From contig JACAXG010000068.1 in the NCBI GenBank assembly GCA_018881555.1, forward strand, positions 3,128,198 through 3,192,197: a DNA stretch of 64,000 bases, written 5' to 3'. The notes below the pieces were generated by a model. That model searched no databases. It saw only the letters and a program-made list of their open reading frames with translations, and was not told the origin of the DNA. The position numbers were made by a program, and so were the translations under genes. This stretch comes from Amblyornis subalaris (Eukaryota > Chordata > Aves > Passeriformes > Ptilonorhynchidae). Below are positions 12,901 to 24,100 of this stretch, piece by piece; position 1 is the first letter of the stretch, and every line of letters begins with the position of its first letter.

Positions 12901-13648
12901 AAAACGCTGGATGTGGCGGACACCATCCACGCGCCAGGAGAAAGGAGCGAGTCCCCAAATCCCCGGCTGCAAAGTTTACATGGAAAAAGCGTCTCCGTCC
13001 CCTGGCGCTCAGCGGAGCTGATTTGTAGCTGTGAGCCGACCCGCAGGACGCCTTGTACGCCCCGAGCTGGGAGCCTGTTTGCTTTCCAGTGGCTGCCTGC
13101 CCTCCAGCATCCCTGCCCGCTTGTCCCGGAGGGATCCGCTGCCGCCAGTCCCGCCAGGAGCGGCGCTGCCAGCCCCGGGCTGCATCCGCATCCCTGCCGG
13201 GGAGCGGGGACCCAGGGCTCTCCGGAGAAAGGCAGGGAATCTAGGCATAAGCGGGGCATAAATGCAGGCTNGGGTGTGATTGCCGGCCCCGACTGGGAGG
13301 AATCAAAAGGAAGCGGCTGTTTGGAGCGGGGAATAAAACAGCGAAGCTGAAGTGGCTGTGAAGTGGCTGGTGTTAACTGGAGAAATGCTGGTTGCAAGCA
13401 GTGGCAACTTTGCAGGCTCCACAAAGCACCTATTTCCATCTTTTGCTCCCTGTCCTTTGGGATGCAGAATAGCTCTGTGTATGGCATCTTTTTTTTCCTT
13501 TCTTTCCCCACAGTTTTTTTAATCTCCAGATTTAAACCTGTTTCGGTTCAGCCTGTGACACTCTCCCTGCCTGAAGGGGCAGCTCTGAAGGACTAAAACC
13601 CTGGTACTTGAGTTTCCAAGGGAGTGAGATGCTTGGCTCCCTCCAGAA
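12901..13648 (+). other. CpG island, possible noncoding or terminal exon
   Basis: Bases 12901-13340 hold about 33 CpGs by hand count, observed/expected near 0.8-0.9, in a window otherwise poor in CpG. The left edge is a textbook 3' splice site: branch-like CGTTAAT, a long pyrimidine tract, then CCTCCACAG ending at 12900. The right edge offers a strong 5' splice site, GAA followed by GTGAGT, at 13649. One plus frame stays open from 12811 to a stop at 13348. On the minus strand a 240-codon frame (12789-13511) is also open, so openness reflects GC content. I recognise neither product. The best readings are a 748-base exon of a long noncoding RNA, or the promoter-side island of an unseen transcript. 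An AATAAA sits at about 13331. Confidence 0.4.
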
Positions 13649-13829
13649 GTGAGTAGGGGTGTAAACTTTCACAGCAGCAAGGTAAACAGCTGAGGGGTTT
13701 GGGGAGCTGCCTCGGAGCATGAACCTGACCCTTGAGCTAACACAGCAGCAGAGAAGTCTCCAGGGACCCTTGTAGGACCAGATGTCAGCCCGTGGAAATC
13801 AGTTTTATACTGATTTTCAAACATCAGCA

Positions 13830-14060
13830 GCGTGTCTGGTTAATTGAAGGCGGATATATTTTATGCTTTTAGGCTACCTGTTGTTACAGTGCCTTTATTT
13901 GCTTGTATCAATACGGAATGGATACGAAACAAACACAGACCTCTTCGTGGACAACCTGCCTACAGGTAGAAAGGTTAATGCAGTTGAACCCTTGGCTTGC
14001 AATGAATAATTCAACTATACATAACTATATCCATGTTTAAACATGGTTGCCACTGCTTTC
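13830..14060. promoter_or_regulatory. enhancer-like AT-rich block
   Basis: Sequence rich in TTAATTG, TTTATTTGC, CAATACGG, ATGAATAATTC and repeated ATAACTATA/CATGTTTAAACATGG cores. The last is a short palindrome, CATGTTTAAACATG. No repeat match and no coding frame. The composition fits a conserved noncoding element beside the CpG island; this is inference. Confidence 0.25.
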
Positions 14061-14839
14061 TGTCAGCATTCAGCTATTAAAAATAGCAACAATGTAGAGT
14101 AGCTTGAGCCAGCTTTGTGTTTACTTGTGTGTGGTTTACAAGAGATATTTATTGAATGGCTTCTGATGGTCAACAACCACTGCAAATAAATATCAAGGTC
14201 TGTCTCATTCATGAACAATCGTTAAAAATCACTGCCTGACTGGGCCTGAGTTGTGAATGAGAGATATTTACAGTTGGATGTCCTGCATGCCGGGGTGTGA
14301 CACAGGGCACTGGCCCTCTCAGGAGCTGTCTCTGCAGGACATGGCCCTCATCTCTGACACATCCATGCAGAGAGTGTTCCCTGCACGGGTGGGATGGGGC
14401 ACGGGGGACTCGCCACGTTGAAATGGGATGTTTGCCAGCACCACTGACACCCAAGCCAAAGCCTGCTGCAAAAGCTGCTGCTGTGCAAATCACAGACAGT
14501 TTACCAGCANTGCTGAGCTTTTATAGAAAGGGCTTTAGGAAAAGTACTTTTAGTCAGTATTTACAGAAAACCTGGGAAAGGGCAGGACTGTCTGTTCAGT
14601 GTNCATGGATCTCACAGTTCTGTACCTGAGTGCTGGTGAGTCTTATCTGGTGCTGTTTAGAGGGTAATAATAGTGGTATTCCCAGGATAATACCTGGAAA
14701 GCCACTGGGCAGATGGGATAAGAGCTTCTCCTAGGATAAGAGGAATTGTACACATGAAGTAGTATGTCATTTCTCTTAAGCACCTCTGCTAGTGCTTCCC
14801 AGGAGCAAGGAGCTGAGGTGAGATCCATATTTTACTTTG
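14061..14839. other. unique noncoding DNA
   Basis: No exon or repeat was identified. Overlapping frames of 94 and 110 codons on opposite strands between 14209 and 14629 look like chance openness. Confidence 0.4.
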
Positions 14840-14930
14840 CTTCCAGCTCACTGTGCTCCTTGACCAAATCATTTAACTCCCTCATATTTCAGCCCAGCTA
14901 TCAAAAGAAATGCAAACTTACCAGAAATAG
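14840..14930 (+). repeat. MIR-type SINE remnant
   Basis: 'ctgtgctccttgaccaaatc' followed by 'atttaactccctcatatttc' and 'agcccagctatcaaaagaaa' follows the MIR consensus order (ctgtgtgaccttgggcaagt, cacttaacctctctgtgcct, cagtttcctcatctgtaaaa). It lies on the plus strand, with only the central to 3' part retained and strongly diverged. Confidence 0.55.
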
Positions 14931-14999
14931 GCACGAGCTCCTGTGCACATTTAATTGAAGTGCTGGTGAGGAGTGCAGGATATAATTCTACACCTTATA

Positions 15000-17395
15000 C
15001 ACATCCAGCCTGAAACTAACTGCAAACCATTACCTTTTGTTGAATAGTGCATGGGAAACTTTGTTCCAGAAATCACTTTAAGTCACCATCAAGTACCTAA
15101 TTTCCCCATACTTCTTCTAGAAAACTGCATCATGGAAGTTGCTACTTTGTGNGATAAAGGATTACAGAAATGAGTCAAGAATGCCTACTGATAGTAGAAA
15201 AAGCAATAGTAGGAATGTTATTAGTATTTCTATATTTACTACTAATAAAATAAAGCAAATCGACAGGATGATAGTTTCAAAGTCTGTATAGGAACGGAGA
15301 ATTTTGCCCCTAAGAAAAGTTTCATTTCCTATGAGAAAGGTTCAACTCATTTCTGCCTGTGCAGTTTATTCTGCATTCCTGCTCTGCTGTGAAATGCACA
15401 GCTCTGTCACCAAGCTGANAGAGGAGTCCCTGTGCCTCCTACAAAAAAAGTGGGAGAGCATCCTTTGCCATCTTCTTAGTGTATTTTAAAGCAGCTGAAA
15501 CATACAATGAGCAATTCTTTCCTCTTAATCAAAGACCAGTTTCTCCATTAATGCTTTTCCATGTCACTGAATGAAGAGTTTTGAAGGCNTCTGAGGGGTA
15601 GAGCAGGAATCAACACAGGGCTGCAGAAGGTGCCTTGCTCCTTGCAATATTGATCNTGCAGCCTTTCAGAGGGAACATTTCCAATTTTTTTTTTTCAAAT
15701 AATTAAAGTATAATATTTTACAGCCTGATAAAATTTACAGGGACCCTTGGCAAGTAATTATAGTGCTTCTTTAAAAGAGACCCCATAAAAGATGCATGAT
15801 TAGAAAGTTAAGGATCTGGATAGAATTACAACGATGTGACAAATAATTTACAAGCGATAAACCATCCCAAGGAGAGGGGGAGGGTGATTAAAAGAAAAAG
15901 GGGGAAAAAGACATTAAACTAACCAGTGATGAAATATCACAATTAAAATAATAAATTTGCCCCCTGTGTTTAGTGTTAAGTTTTTGTAACTACAAGTCTC
16001 TGTGCTTTGGCTAGAGAAAAGATTCTCTCTGGCTAGAAAAGCTCCAGCTTGATGTTGATGTGAGGCGTTTCTTTTCATCAGAGGTTGTTCTGAATTTGGC
16101 ACAGTAGCTTTCATTTTATTACATACTTAAGATAAATATTCTGTATAGATGTTCTGCAGTACTAATGATCCCTAAGATTGTGGAACAGTAGCCTGGAAGA
16201 TTTTTATCTGCCTCCAGATGTTGGCCAAACTCATTTTTTATAGAGCACATTTATTAGGTTTCAGCTGGGGAATAAAAAAAAAAAAAGTGATGGATTCCAG
16301 CTTAAAGCACTCTGAGATTTGGGGGAAATGCAAGTTTGGATNGGGTTTGGAATTTTGATGGCAGGACCCATATTTGCAGGAGATGAAGGGCAGCTGTGAC
16401 AGAAGGAATAAGGAGAAAAATCCTTTCCCAGTTTTTTCTCATCCTAATAGTTCCCTTTTATACAAATATCAAGGTCAAGTAACAATCAGCATCAGCACCA
16501 GACCTACAAGAAGTGGCTGCTGCCACTGTGACCGGTGACCATCAGCTGGCCTGACCTGAGGAGGGGATCCAGCTCCCTGGACNAGGAGATGGAGAGCAGA
16601 GGTACAAAATGGGCTTCTCCCAAAAGTGATGCAGAACATGGCACGTGGCAACCTCTGTGTGAAAGATTTTTCACTACACAGGACAGTGCAAACAACACCT
16701 CACACCAGGCTCGAGTGAGCAGCACTGATCCACCTGGATCTTCCCACTCACCTTTCCCCTCACATGGACAACAAAATCAGCCATAATTCAATCTGTAAAG
16801 AAAACTTCATTAATTTTAATTCCAGTGTTGGCTCTGTCTCCCGGAGCAGTAGAACCTTCAAAGAAAATAGCAACATGTGCTAGGATTTCCAGCTGAATAT
16901 AGAGCACGGAGACTGATCCTCCACCATTCAATCAGTTGCATCCCTCGTTGCATTAGGAAAGGTGTCTCTCCTTTGAGTCAGTCTGTATTTTCATATTATA
17001 CATATGATATATTCATATTTATGAATATTTCTGTTTTGCCTCAACANCTTCAATCAATATCTAAGAAGCTTGGGTAACTTTGTGAGAAAGGGATCTTTCT
17101 GCNCTGTTAGCACACAAGATAACCTGCAGCCTTTTTAAAGGCACTGAATTTTTGCCTTGAAGCCCCATTAGTGGTAACTCCACATCAGATCATCTGAGAT
17201 GCTCCATGTCCTGGCACTGAGGATTTTACTCTGGCCCTTTCATATCTAAAGAAGTTTCCCAGAGCAAAGACATGATTCAAGTCAGGCTGAATGCTGAAAG
17301 TGTAGGAGCATGAATTTGACACCAGGTTGATTTTAGTGCACTGCTGATTTATCCTGCAGTAATTGCAGAATCAAGCACATTAATCAGATTGATTT
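15000..17395. other. unique noncoding DNA
   Basis: AT-rich, with a poly(A) run near 16268-16279 and an AT-only stretch near 16990-17030 (TATTATACATATGATATATTC). No gene was recognised. The poly(A) run has no retroposon body that I can see next to it. Confidence 0.4.
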
Positions 17396-17399
17396 GTGC

Positions 17400-17426
17400 A
17401 CATCTGTTTTTCAAAAAAACAGATGT
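17400..17426. repeat. perfect 12-bp inverted repeat (hairpin)
   Basis: Left arm ACATCTGTTTTT, three-base loop CAA, right arm AAAAACAGATGT, with every pair matched. The stem is too short for a microRNA precursor. It could be a cruciform-prone site or a double E-box-like element, since CATCTG/CAGATG is an E-box variant. Confidence 0.85.
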
Positions 17427-17454
17427 TGGATCAGATGAAAAAGAAGTGCAATTC

Positions 17455-17505
17455 GCCTTAAACCAACTGACGTAAATCAGGAGTCAAATAATTGAAGGTA
17501 CCTGC
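17455..17505 (+). repeat. ancient amniote interspersed repeat fragment
   Basis: 'actgacgtaaatcaggagtc' then 'aaataattgaaggtacctgc' aligns by eye with the family form 'actgatgtaaatcaggagta' then 'actccattgaagtcaatgga'. It is one of the better copies in the window. Confidence 0.5.
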
Positions 17506-17989
17506 AATAGATGCCCTTGGCAATGAGAGAATAATGATGCCTGAGATCTCATGGTCCTTAAGAACCTCATTTTGGGGCTCACTTTATTTTATTAAATTAC
17601 TCACATGAGTCTCCCCAACTTCTGTACTTTACTGATAGAGGAAAGGGCATGCAATTGTTTTGTGAGACTCCTGGTGAGACATAACCATCTCTTCTCATAT
17701 TCTACAATGGCAAAAGGGAAAAAATACTATAAAATATTTCCCTTCTGAGCATATCTGAAAATTCCAATCTAAACCCCTTTATTGGGGCAGGTTCTAATAT
17801 ATTCACAAGTAACAGTGCATTAACAGGAATTGAAATAAAGTGCATTTTTGCAAACAGAAGTCAAAATCCCTACTTCTCTAGAAGTAGCAAAACGCTCTGG
17901 GCTTATCACCTCCTGGAGAAGAATTGAAGAAATTATGTCAAGGCCTCAGTTGTCACTTGCAATATCAATCACACCTTTCCTTCCCCATG

Positions 17990-18500
17990 GCCTGAGCGCG
18001 GAACAGCCAACGAACAAAATCGGAAAGAGAGAAACTGCGGGAGAAACTGCAGAGATTTCCCAAAGAAACACCTCTCCTGCTTCTCTCATTCTAGCCCTAG
18101 GATCCAAACGTTGTAACCCCGCTGCCTTATTCTTGCGGTTTGTTGAGTGGAAAATGCACATGTGTTCAAGCAGCTGTACTGTTAGAGGCTCCATCCGAAA
18201 CGCGGCNCAACATCTGTAGGACAAGGGAGAGGTGTCAACTGGAGTGTGTAAACCCCGAGCTAACGGCACGGTGCTTGNGCTGGCAGAGCCTTCTGTCGGG
18301 GCTGAGAGTCTCCTCACGCACGTGGCAGGCGGCTCGACGTTTTCCAGACGTTCCGAGGGACACCTTCTGTGGGATTGCTCGTGCTTCCCTGCCCGCGCTT
18401 CACACGCTGAGATCCCCGGGACTCGAGGAGCGGCTCCTCGGCAGCTCCTCGGCAGCAGATTGCAGGCTCTCGCCTTCTGGGGGCTGTTTGTTCGCACTGT
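17990..18500. other. CpG island
   Basis: About 35 CpGs by hand count in roughly 510 bases, including CGCG, ACGCACG and CGACG clusters. Long frames are open on both strands (221 codons minus at 17946-18611; 165 and 113 codons plus), which is typical of GC-rich DNA and not evidence of a protein. Each frame crosses one to three ambiguous bases. I recognise no domain. It may be a promoter or a first exon of an unannotated transcript; direction is undecided. Confidence 0.45.
18424..18455. repeat. palindrome plus 11-bp tandem duplication
   Basis: CGAGGAGC-G-GCTCCTCG is an 8-bp-arm palindrome. Its right arm begins GCTCCTCGGCA, which is repeated once directly behind it (18433-18443 and 18444-18454). 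It lies inside the CpG island. Confidence 0.85.
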
Positions 18501-18935
18501 GTCTCCCGAGCAGCTTGAAAGTGGAATTTTGTTACTCTTCAGCCCTTTCCTTTCCTTCGAAGGATTCCTGTGAGGGTGAGCACATGCCCCAGGAGCTCTT
18601 GCCGTGCTCACTGTGCCACGTTATTATCCTGCACTGAAAGGCACTGGTGGTACTGGTGCCTGGGGCAAGGGAATTCCATCCTGAATTTTTTGAATGAGGC
18701 ACAACTGTCATGCTCTGAAGCCAAAAAGCCCCTTGTCTATCCAATGAGCAAATTGAAAAGAAGATGATTTACAGTTGAAATACACACACACATATCTTTT
18801 TTTTCCCCTTCTTTATTCTCATTGCAAGGACTGAAATGGTACAATTACAAAGCTAGGACTCCACCAGCTATGAAAGAAAACAAAGAGTAGCCTAACATAA
18901 GGGCAGTATTTCATCCTTGTGATGATCCCAGAATC
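18501..18935. other. unique noncoding DNA
   Basis: Flank of the CpG island. A short (AC)n run near 18782-18791 is followed by a T tract. No gene was recognised. Confidence 0.4.
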
Positions 18936-18944
18936 AAAGACAGG

Positions 18945-19090
18945 CTGTGATCTTTCCCATATTCTGGGAACTTTCTGATCCAGGGTTTGGCTCCAGTCTT
19001 TGAGTGACTGAGAGCCATGCACTAAGCTCAGATCCAGACTGGAGTCTTCCCAAAATCTGAGGAAGTTCAGATCCAGGATTTTGGCTTCAG
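18945..19090 (+). repeat. diverged local tandem duplication
   Basis: A unit of about 55 bases occurs twice, 93 bases apart: 'ttctgatccagggtttggct' near 18974 and 'gttcagatccaggattttgg' near 19066. Each is preceded by a matching TCTTCCCA-(T/A)ATCTG block and followed by a CAGYC/CAGCC ending. A third GATCCAG lies between them at 19031. It may be an old minisatellite or part of an old retroposon 3' end. Confidence 0.55.
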
Positions 19091-19099
19091 CCCATGGCT

Positions 19100-19611
19100 A
19101 ATTCAAACCAAATTGTCATCTAGACTCTAAGTGGGGATGAGTCAGAAGGGCTCAGCAGCTGATGAGGTGTCCACACCGTGCAATCACCACACACACTTTG
19201 GCAGCCAGCAGGAGTCCTGGCTCAGGAGTGGAGATCACGGTGCCACCTGTGACTTGCAGAGCTTTTGTGGCCTTCAGGACCCCTCTGTGTNCTCAGCACC
19301 CACACCACGAGCAGTGCATCCTGGAGGGGACCATGGTTTAGCCCTCCACAACACCTGGATTTCTTCCAGGTTATGACCAACAAGGTTTAACCTGTTCAAA
19401 TGAGGACTCTAAATGAATACAACCACCTCCATTATTACATGGCAGGAACATTTTCCTCCTGCACGGTGAGAAGTTACTGTGCGTTCCCATCTTTTCACTG
19501 GCTCTACTTGCTTGCTGCTCGGAGTCTCCTGCCTGAACCTGTCATCACTCTGGAAACATCTACATTCCAGNACACTGGGGAGACCTGATTAAGCGAGCAA
19601 GGTTCCCTTGC
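19100..19611. other. unique noncoding DNA
   Basis: Two short plus-strand frames are open here, each carrying an ambiguous base. Neither resembles a known protein. No repeat was recognised. Confidence 0.35.
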
Positions 19612-20199
19612 ATGGCAGTGGGGAGGTTCATTGTGCTGTTTGCAGTGTCAGATGTGAGCCTGGCCTGCCCTGTGGCTCTCACTCACTGCATCCCTACTGC
19701 CTGGGGACTCCTGGAGACCTGCAATGGGACTGGGTCTCTTCAAATGAGAGAGGTTTTATATCAAATCAGGAATAAACACAATAAGGATTGCTCCCATACA
19801 TCCTCATTTAGGTTTCAGGAGCAATCTTTTCTGGACACCACCCTGCAAACGCAGTTCCTTGTCCCAGCCTCCACACATTTTGAAGCAGCAATAGCCAATT
19901 TTGCTGCTCTCATGCAGCACCCAGTAAATAGTTTCTTCCTGATTTCATTATTAATAATATTTATTATCAGCACTGTAGTAATAGAATCAGCCCCTTGCTG
20001 TGCTAAGTGCTTTGCAAACATGCAGAAAGACAGTTATACAGGCTATTCACCCCTCTGTCCAGAGCCTGTAGTGGTGACAAACTTTAGCTGGGCTGCTTCT
20101 TCCCAGCAGCAAAAAGGGCTCAGGGAGGGAGAGGACAACTTCTCCTCTAACTGCCCCTGCCCCCAGTATCTCTATTCAAAGAAAGTAGAAGGGGAATAG
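19612..20199 (+). other. 195-codon open frame, probably not a gene
   Basis: The longest clean plus-strand frame starting with Met in this window. It has a hydrophobic stretch near residues 105-125 (SFFLISLLIIFIISTVVI) that could pass as a membrane segment. That stretch is, however, encoded by the AT-rich head of the old SINE at 19947-20075, so it is repeat-derived. There is no Kozak-like context that convinces me, no domain I recognise and no supporting splice structure. I treat it as chance openness, with a small possibility of a lineage-specific exon. Confidence 0.12.
19947..20075 (+). repeat. ancient SINE or LINE-tail remnant
   Basis: An ATTATTAATAATATTTATTAT head leads to GCACTGTAGTAATAGAA, then 'ttgctgtgctaagtgctttg', 'caaacatgcagaaagacag' and CCAGAGCCTGTAG. 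I know this order from an old amniote repeat ('ttgtgctaggcgctgtacaa', 'acacagaaagacagtccctg', 'ccccaaagagcttacaatct'). I cannot give its family name with certainty. The copy is full enough in order to be convincing despite divergence. Confidence 0.6.
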
Positions 20200-21000
20200 C
20201 AGCATTGTGAGCAGAAAGCATATACTTGATCAAGAAGTTTGAAGAGAACAGGACTTCTCCATTTTATGCCCTCCCAGTATTTCAGCTTTTTTAGAGAAAG
20301 AAAAAACCTGTTTCATCCAAAACTCTGTTGCTCCCTTCATGCACCCCTAACACAGGACTAAGATACCCATCATACAGTTTTAGGAGAGCCAGAATGTTCT
20401 GGGCTGGCAAAAAGGCACCACAAAGTCAGTGCTGGGCTCTGCCTGTGCACAGCACCTAATCCTGGAGGGCAGGGGCAGGTGTCTTTAGTGTGTCCAAAAA
20501 AAACCAGCAAAGCTCTCTCACACAGCTCCAACCATGGCATGGCCATGCACTCCTCTCCAAGAGAGCAGCCCTGCTGGGGCAAAGAAATCCCACCCTGGAG
20601 GGCACTGATGTGGGCAAATGCCAGGAATTGCCCAGCTTGGGTTTCATAGATAAAGGGCCACATATCAATGTTTGTCCAGTTCTTTCCCCCCCCGGGAAGA
20701 GTTAAGAAAAAATAACTAAGCATAGAGTGGTGTTTCTTATGGAATCACGTGTTGTGAGAATAATGCAAGCACACTCCTTTNGCAACGATGCTGAGGTCAC
20801 TCGACCACAAGCCTCCAGCTCTATTCTATGGGAGAGAGATAATGGGACAGAACTGCGGGCAAAATCCTCATTCGTGGGAATCCTGTCAAACCTCCACAGG
20901 CCTTGGAGACACCTGGAAGGAGATAAGCATGGCAATTATTTTCTAAAATAAGAGGCACTTTTGTTCTTTCCCTCCACCCNCCCCCCACCCCACAGCAAGT
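20200..21000. other. unique noncoding DNA
   Basis: A C-rich run at 20972-20990 (CCACCCNCCCCCCACCCC) is the only low-complexity feature. No gene was recognised. Confidence 0.4.
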
Positions 21001-21003
21001 CAG

Positions 21004-21142
21004 CAGCCTGTTGTGGTTTTGTTCCACGTGATTCCTTGAAGAGAGACAAAGAAATGCAACATCCTATCAGAGTGAATCACATAACTTGGAAATGACCCGA
21101 TTCACACGTTTTTTTCCATTCCCTGTCGCCGATGTGAGTCTT
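21004..21142 (+). repeat. unnamed dispersed repeat, copy A
   Basis: Bases 21004-21043 match 33829-33868 at 36 of 40 positions (CTGTTGTGGTTTT, CACGTGAT, CCTTGAAGAG). After a diverged spacer the two copies share GARTGAWTCRYATAAYTT, a GACC..TTTTTT block and a GAYGTGAGYC end, in the same order and orientation. Two such copies 12.8 kb apart indicate one old element family. I do not recognise it as CR1, MIR or the other old family in this window. Confidence 0.65.
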
Positions 21143-21149
21143 AAAACAA

Positions 21150-24100
21150 AAGGAGAAATAATAGGTCCTGAAGTTTTGTCTGCGAATTGGAGTCTGTGCT
21201 CCATTTTCCAGCTCAAGTTAAGACACAGGAAAACACTTTGTTCTTCTGAAGAGTCTTCTTTTCAGACACGGCTGAATGCCTGCACAGGGCAGATGCTCTA
21301 AGACGTTTCAGGGGGCAGAAAAGAGATCAAAAGTGACGCTTGTGTCAGTGTGAGTCCAAGCTATGGAGTGCTCAAGATCTGGGCCCTGGTTCCCTTGAAA
21401 CACCCAATAACAGGGTGCAGCCAGAGAGTTCCACACAGGTTGAGCTTCTCTCTGGGTGATGACACCAACCTGCCTCAGCCTGAGCACTTCTGACCCAGAT
21501 GAGCCCTTTGCTTCCTGAAGGACTCTCAGCACTACATGTCTGGTTCAGAGAGACCTTCTCCTCAGCTCTTACTGCTGCATTCAAACACGAACCATAAGCA
21601 TCTCATGGGCATTCCTTGGGTCAGAGACTAATTTATTCCCTTTTTATGAAGCGTCAAGTGTCATCTCACTAAGGAGATGCTCCACGGAATAAATCGCAGA
21701 TACAAATAAGAAAATGGCACATTTCTGTATCCAATTGCATAGAAAAATCTAATTGATTTCTTATTGCACAGAGAAATCTTCATGATTGGGGTGCTGAAAG
21801 CCAAATTATGCAGCCTCTTTTGCCTGACAAATCTGTGACAAAATACTGGCCTCCATGGTCAGCTGAAAAATTCCTACCGACTGGAAGAAGGACTCAGGTT
21901 CCCTGTAACTGAAATAAAGTTGCATAAGAACCTCATTAGAGGAGTTAGCCTGCCAGAGCAATGGGACACAGGACCTGGAGAACATGCAGAGTGCATGCTG
22001 AGTGCTGCCTTTGCTTATGTTGGTTTCAGCAGCTCACTTAGCCATTCAGAGTGACACATATGTATTTTATATATATATAAAAAAATACAACTTTCAAAAC
22101 CAGTGGGAGACCCATGGCTGGCATCTGCCCATGTCCAACAGGCCAACTGCTGCGAAGTTGCTCTTTTCATGGTTTATTGGAGTCATTTACACATGGGTGG
22201 GCCAGGAAAAGAGGAGGAGGGAGCAGGGAGAGGGAGAGCAGCATTTCCCCCTAGCCCTGTTTTCTTCCGTTTGCTTGATATTTGTCATTATTATGCAATT
22301 TTGTTTGGGGCTTCCAAAGTTGTTGGCACCAAGTTTGGTAGCAGTCCTGCCTTGCCTCTGTGGAAAAGCCAGAGGGTTGGTTCTGCTTGGGGTTTTCTAT
22401 TATTATTTAGTTTCAGAAGACTTTCTTCTAGGACATGTACCACATGTTTGAAGGAGTAATTNTTCTAGCTGTGCTTGAGCTTAAAATCTGGGCCTAAATT
22501 AGTTGGAAACTCAGTGAATTTGAGANGTGGCTTTGCAGCCTATCTCCAAAAAAGGGGTTTTCTCCCCAAATATAAATGTTGTGCTCCAGCTTCACTTCTG
22601 CGTCTGATCAACCTCTTCATTTCAGAGGTCACCTGCATGGTAAAATCACTGCAGGCCAGCTGAGTAGCCAGGAGCTGGATGGAGAGCAAGGAGGTGAAAG
22701 GGTTTTTCCTATGTGAAGGGCAAATGGGCACAATCAAAATGACAGAAGTATCTTGGGTATTGTGACCTACAGCCCAGTGGTCCAGGCGTGCTGTTTCCTA
22801 CCCAAATAGTCCTTTTACATCACTGGCAGCCAAAAAGTCCCAGTAGGTCCCATCCCTCCNAGGGCACCACTGTAAATAACTCCTGGTTTGTACTGAAACA
22901 TTGAGGCTTCGTGGGTAAAACCAAGGTCAGGCTTTTCTGTACTGTCCTAAATGGGACACTCACTGGCTGAAATCTGAGTAAGCTCTCAATTCCATAACAT
23001 TTGGATACTCCTTGCTTTAGAACCAAAGTTCTTGTGTCAATGGATTCTTGAATCCTTACTGCATGTGTGATTCACATGTTCATGGCCCAAAATAAAGGAA
23101 AATTAGATAAAGATTCACTCATTTAAGAAAATAAAGCCTAAAATGAGGTAATGAATGAAGGGGGCATAACATCCCTTGCAGATGACTAAGGGTTTACAGT
23201 TAATGTGTGGTGGTTTACACAGCCACAAAGAATAATACCTGTGGCCTCCCACACAGGGCAACAAAAGCTGTGTTGGTCTGCACCATAATCAGCTGTGATG
23301 GGTTCCCACAGTATCTGCTGGACCAGTGCAAGGGAAAGGAGACACAGTGGTTGTGTCTTCCCCGAGGCTGGAACACAGGTTTTGCATAAAATAACTTTTC
23401 CTGCATGGTCATACACCTGGAGTGGGATGGGATGGAACCAGCAGTGGCAGGCAGTTGTGTTGGGAGCGGGTGGGTTCAGTTTAGGTGTAGCTGGAGGAAC
23501 AGGGAACTGAGAGGGAAAATGCTGTGTCCAGCTCTGTAGCTGACACCCATGGAGCTTCANTGATTCAGAATTCTGAGGTCTGGTTCAGTCTCTGTTAAGG
23601 TCTCAAAGAAGAAAAGGAGCAATAGGCAGCTGAGTACAACTGTTGAAAAAGAACAATAGAACTTCAACTTCCCCTTGAGCGTGGTGTTAAGTGTGGACAA
23701 ATCACCCAGAGAACCTTTCACAGACATTAGACACCACCAAGAGGGGTTGGGTTGTCAGTCCTTCCTGCTCTGACAGACTGCAGTGTGTGTGGCTCTGGAG
23801 ACTTATATTTTCATTCCAGGTATTTGTGTTTACTTTCTTTTTTTCTTTCTGCAAGCACTTCTAATCACTCAGGGAGCTATTTGTGGGGCTGAAATAACAT
23901 CAGATCAGACCTTCTCACGGTTCTTCAGTTCCCTGGGAGTCAAAACATGGGGGACAGACCAGATCTCACAGTATTTTTTGCCACACAGATTGTACTCGGG
24001 GGAAGGAAGGGTAGAAGTCCGTTAAAAAACATAATNATAAACAGTGAGGTATTTNGGTTTAGGGGGAGTTTCTGTAGAGTCTGAATACACAGGTTAAGGA

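Noticed and set aside
12789..13511. 240-codon minus-strand frame as a gene
   Set aside because: It lies across a CpG island where stop codons are rare in all frames. The plus strand is open too, and the better splice signals are on the plus strand.
17400..17426. Hairpin as a microRNA precursor
   Set aside because: The stem is only 12 pairs with a three-base loop; a precursor needs about 25-35 pairs.
17946..18611. 221-codon minus-strand frame as a gene
   Set aside because: Same reason: CpG island, open on both strands, two ambiguous bases, no recognisable domain.
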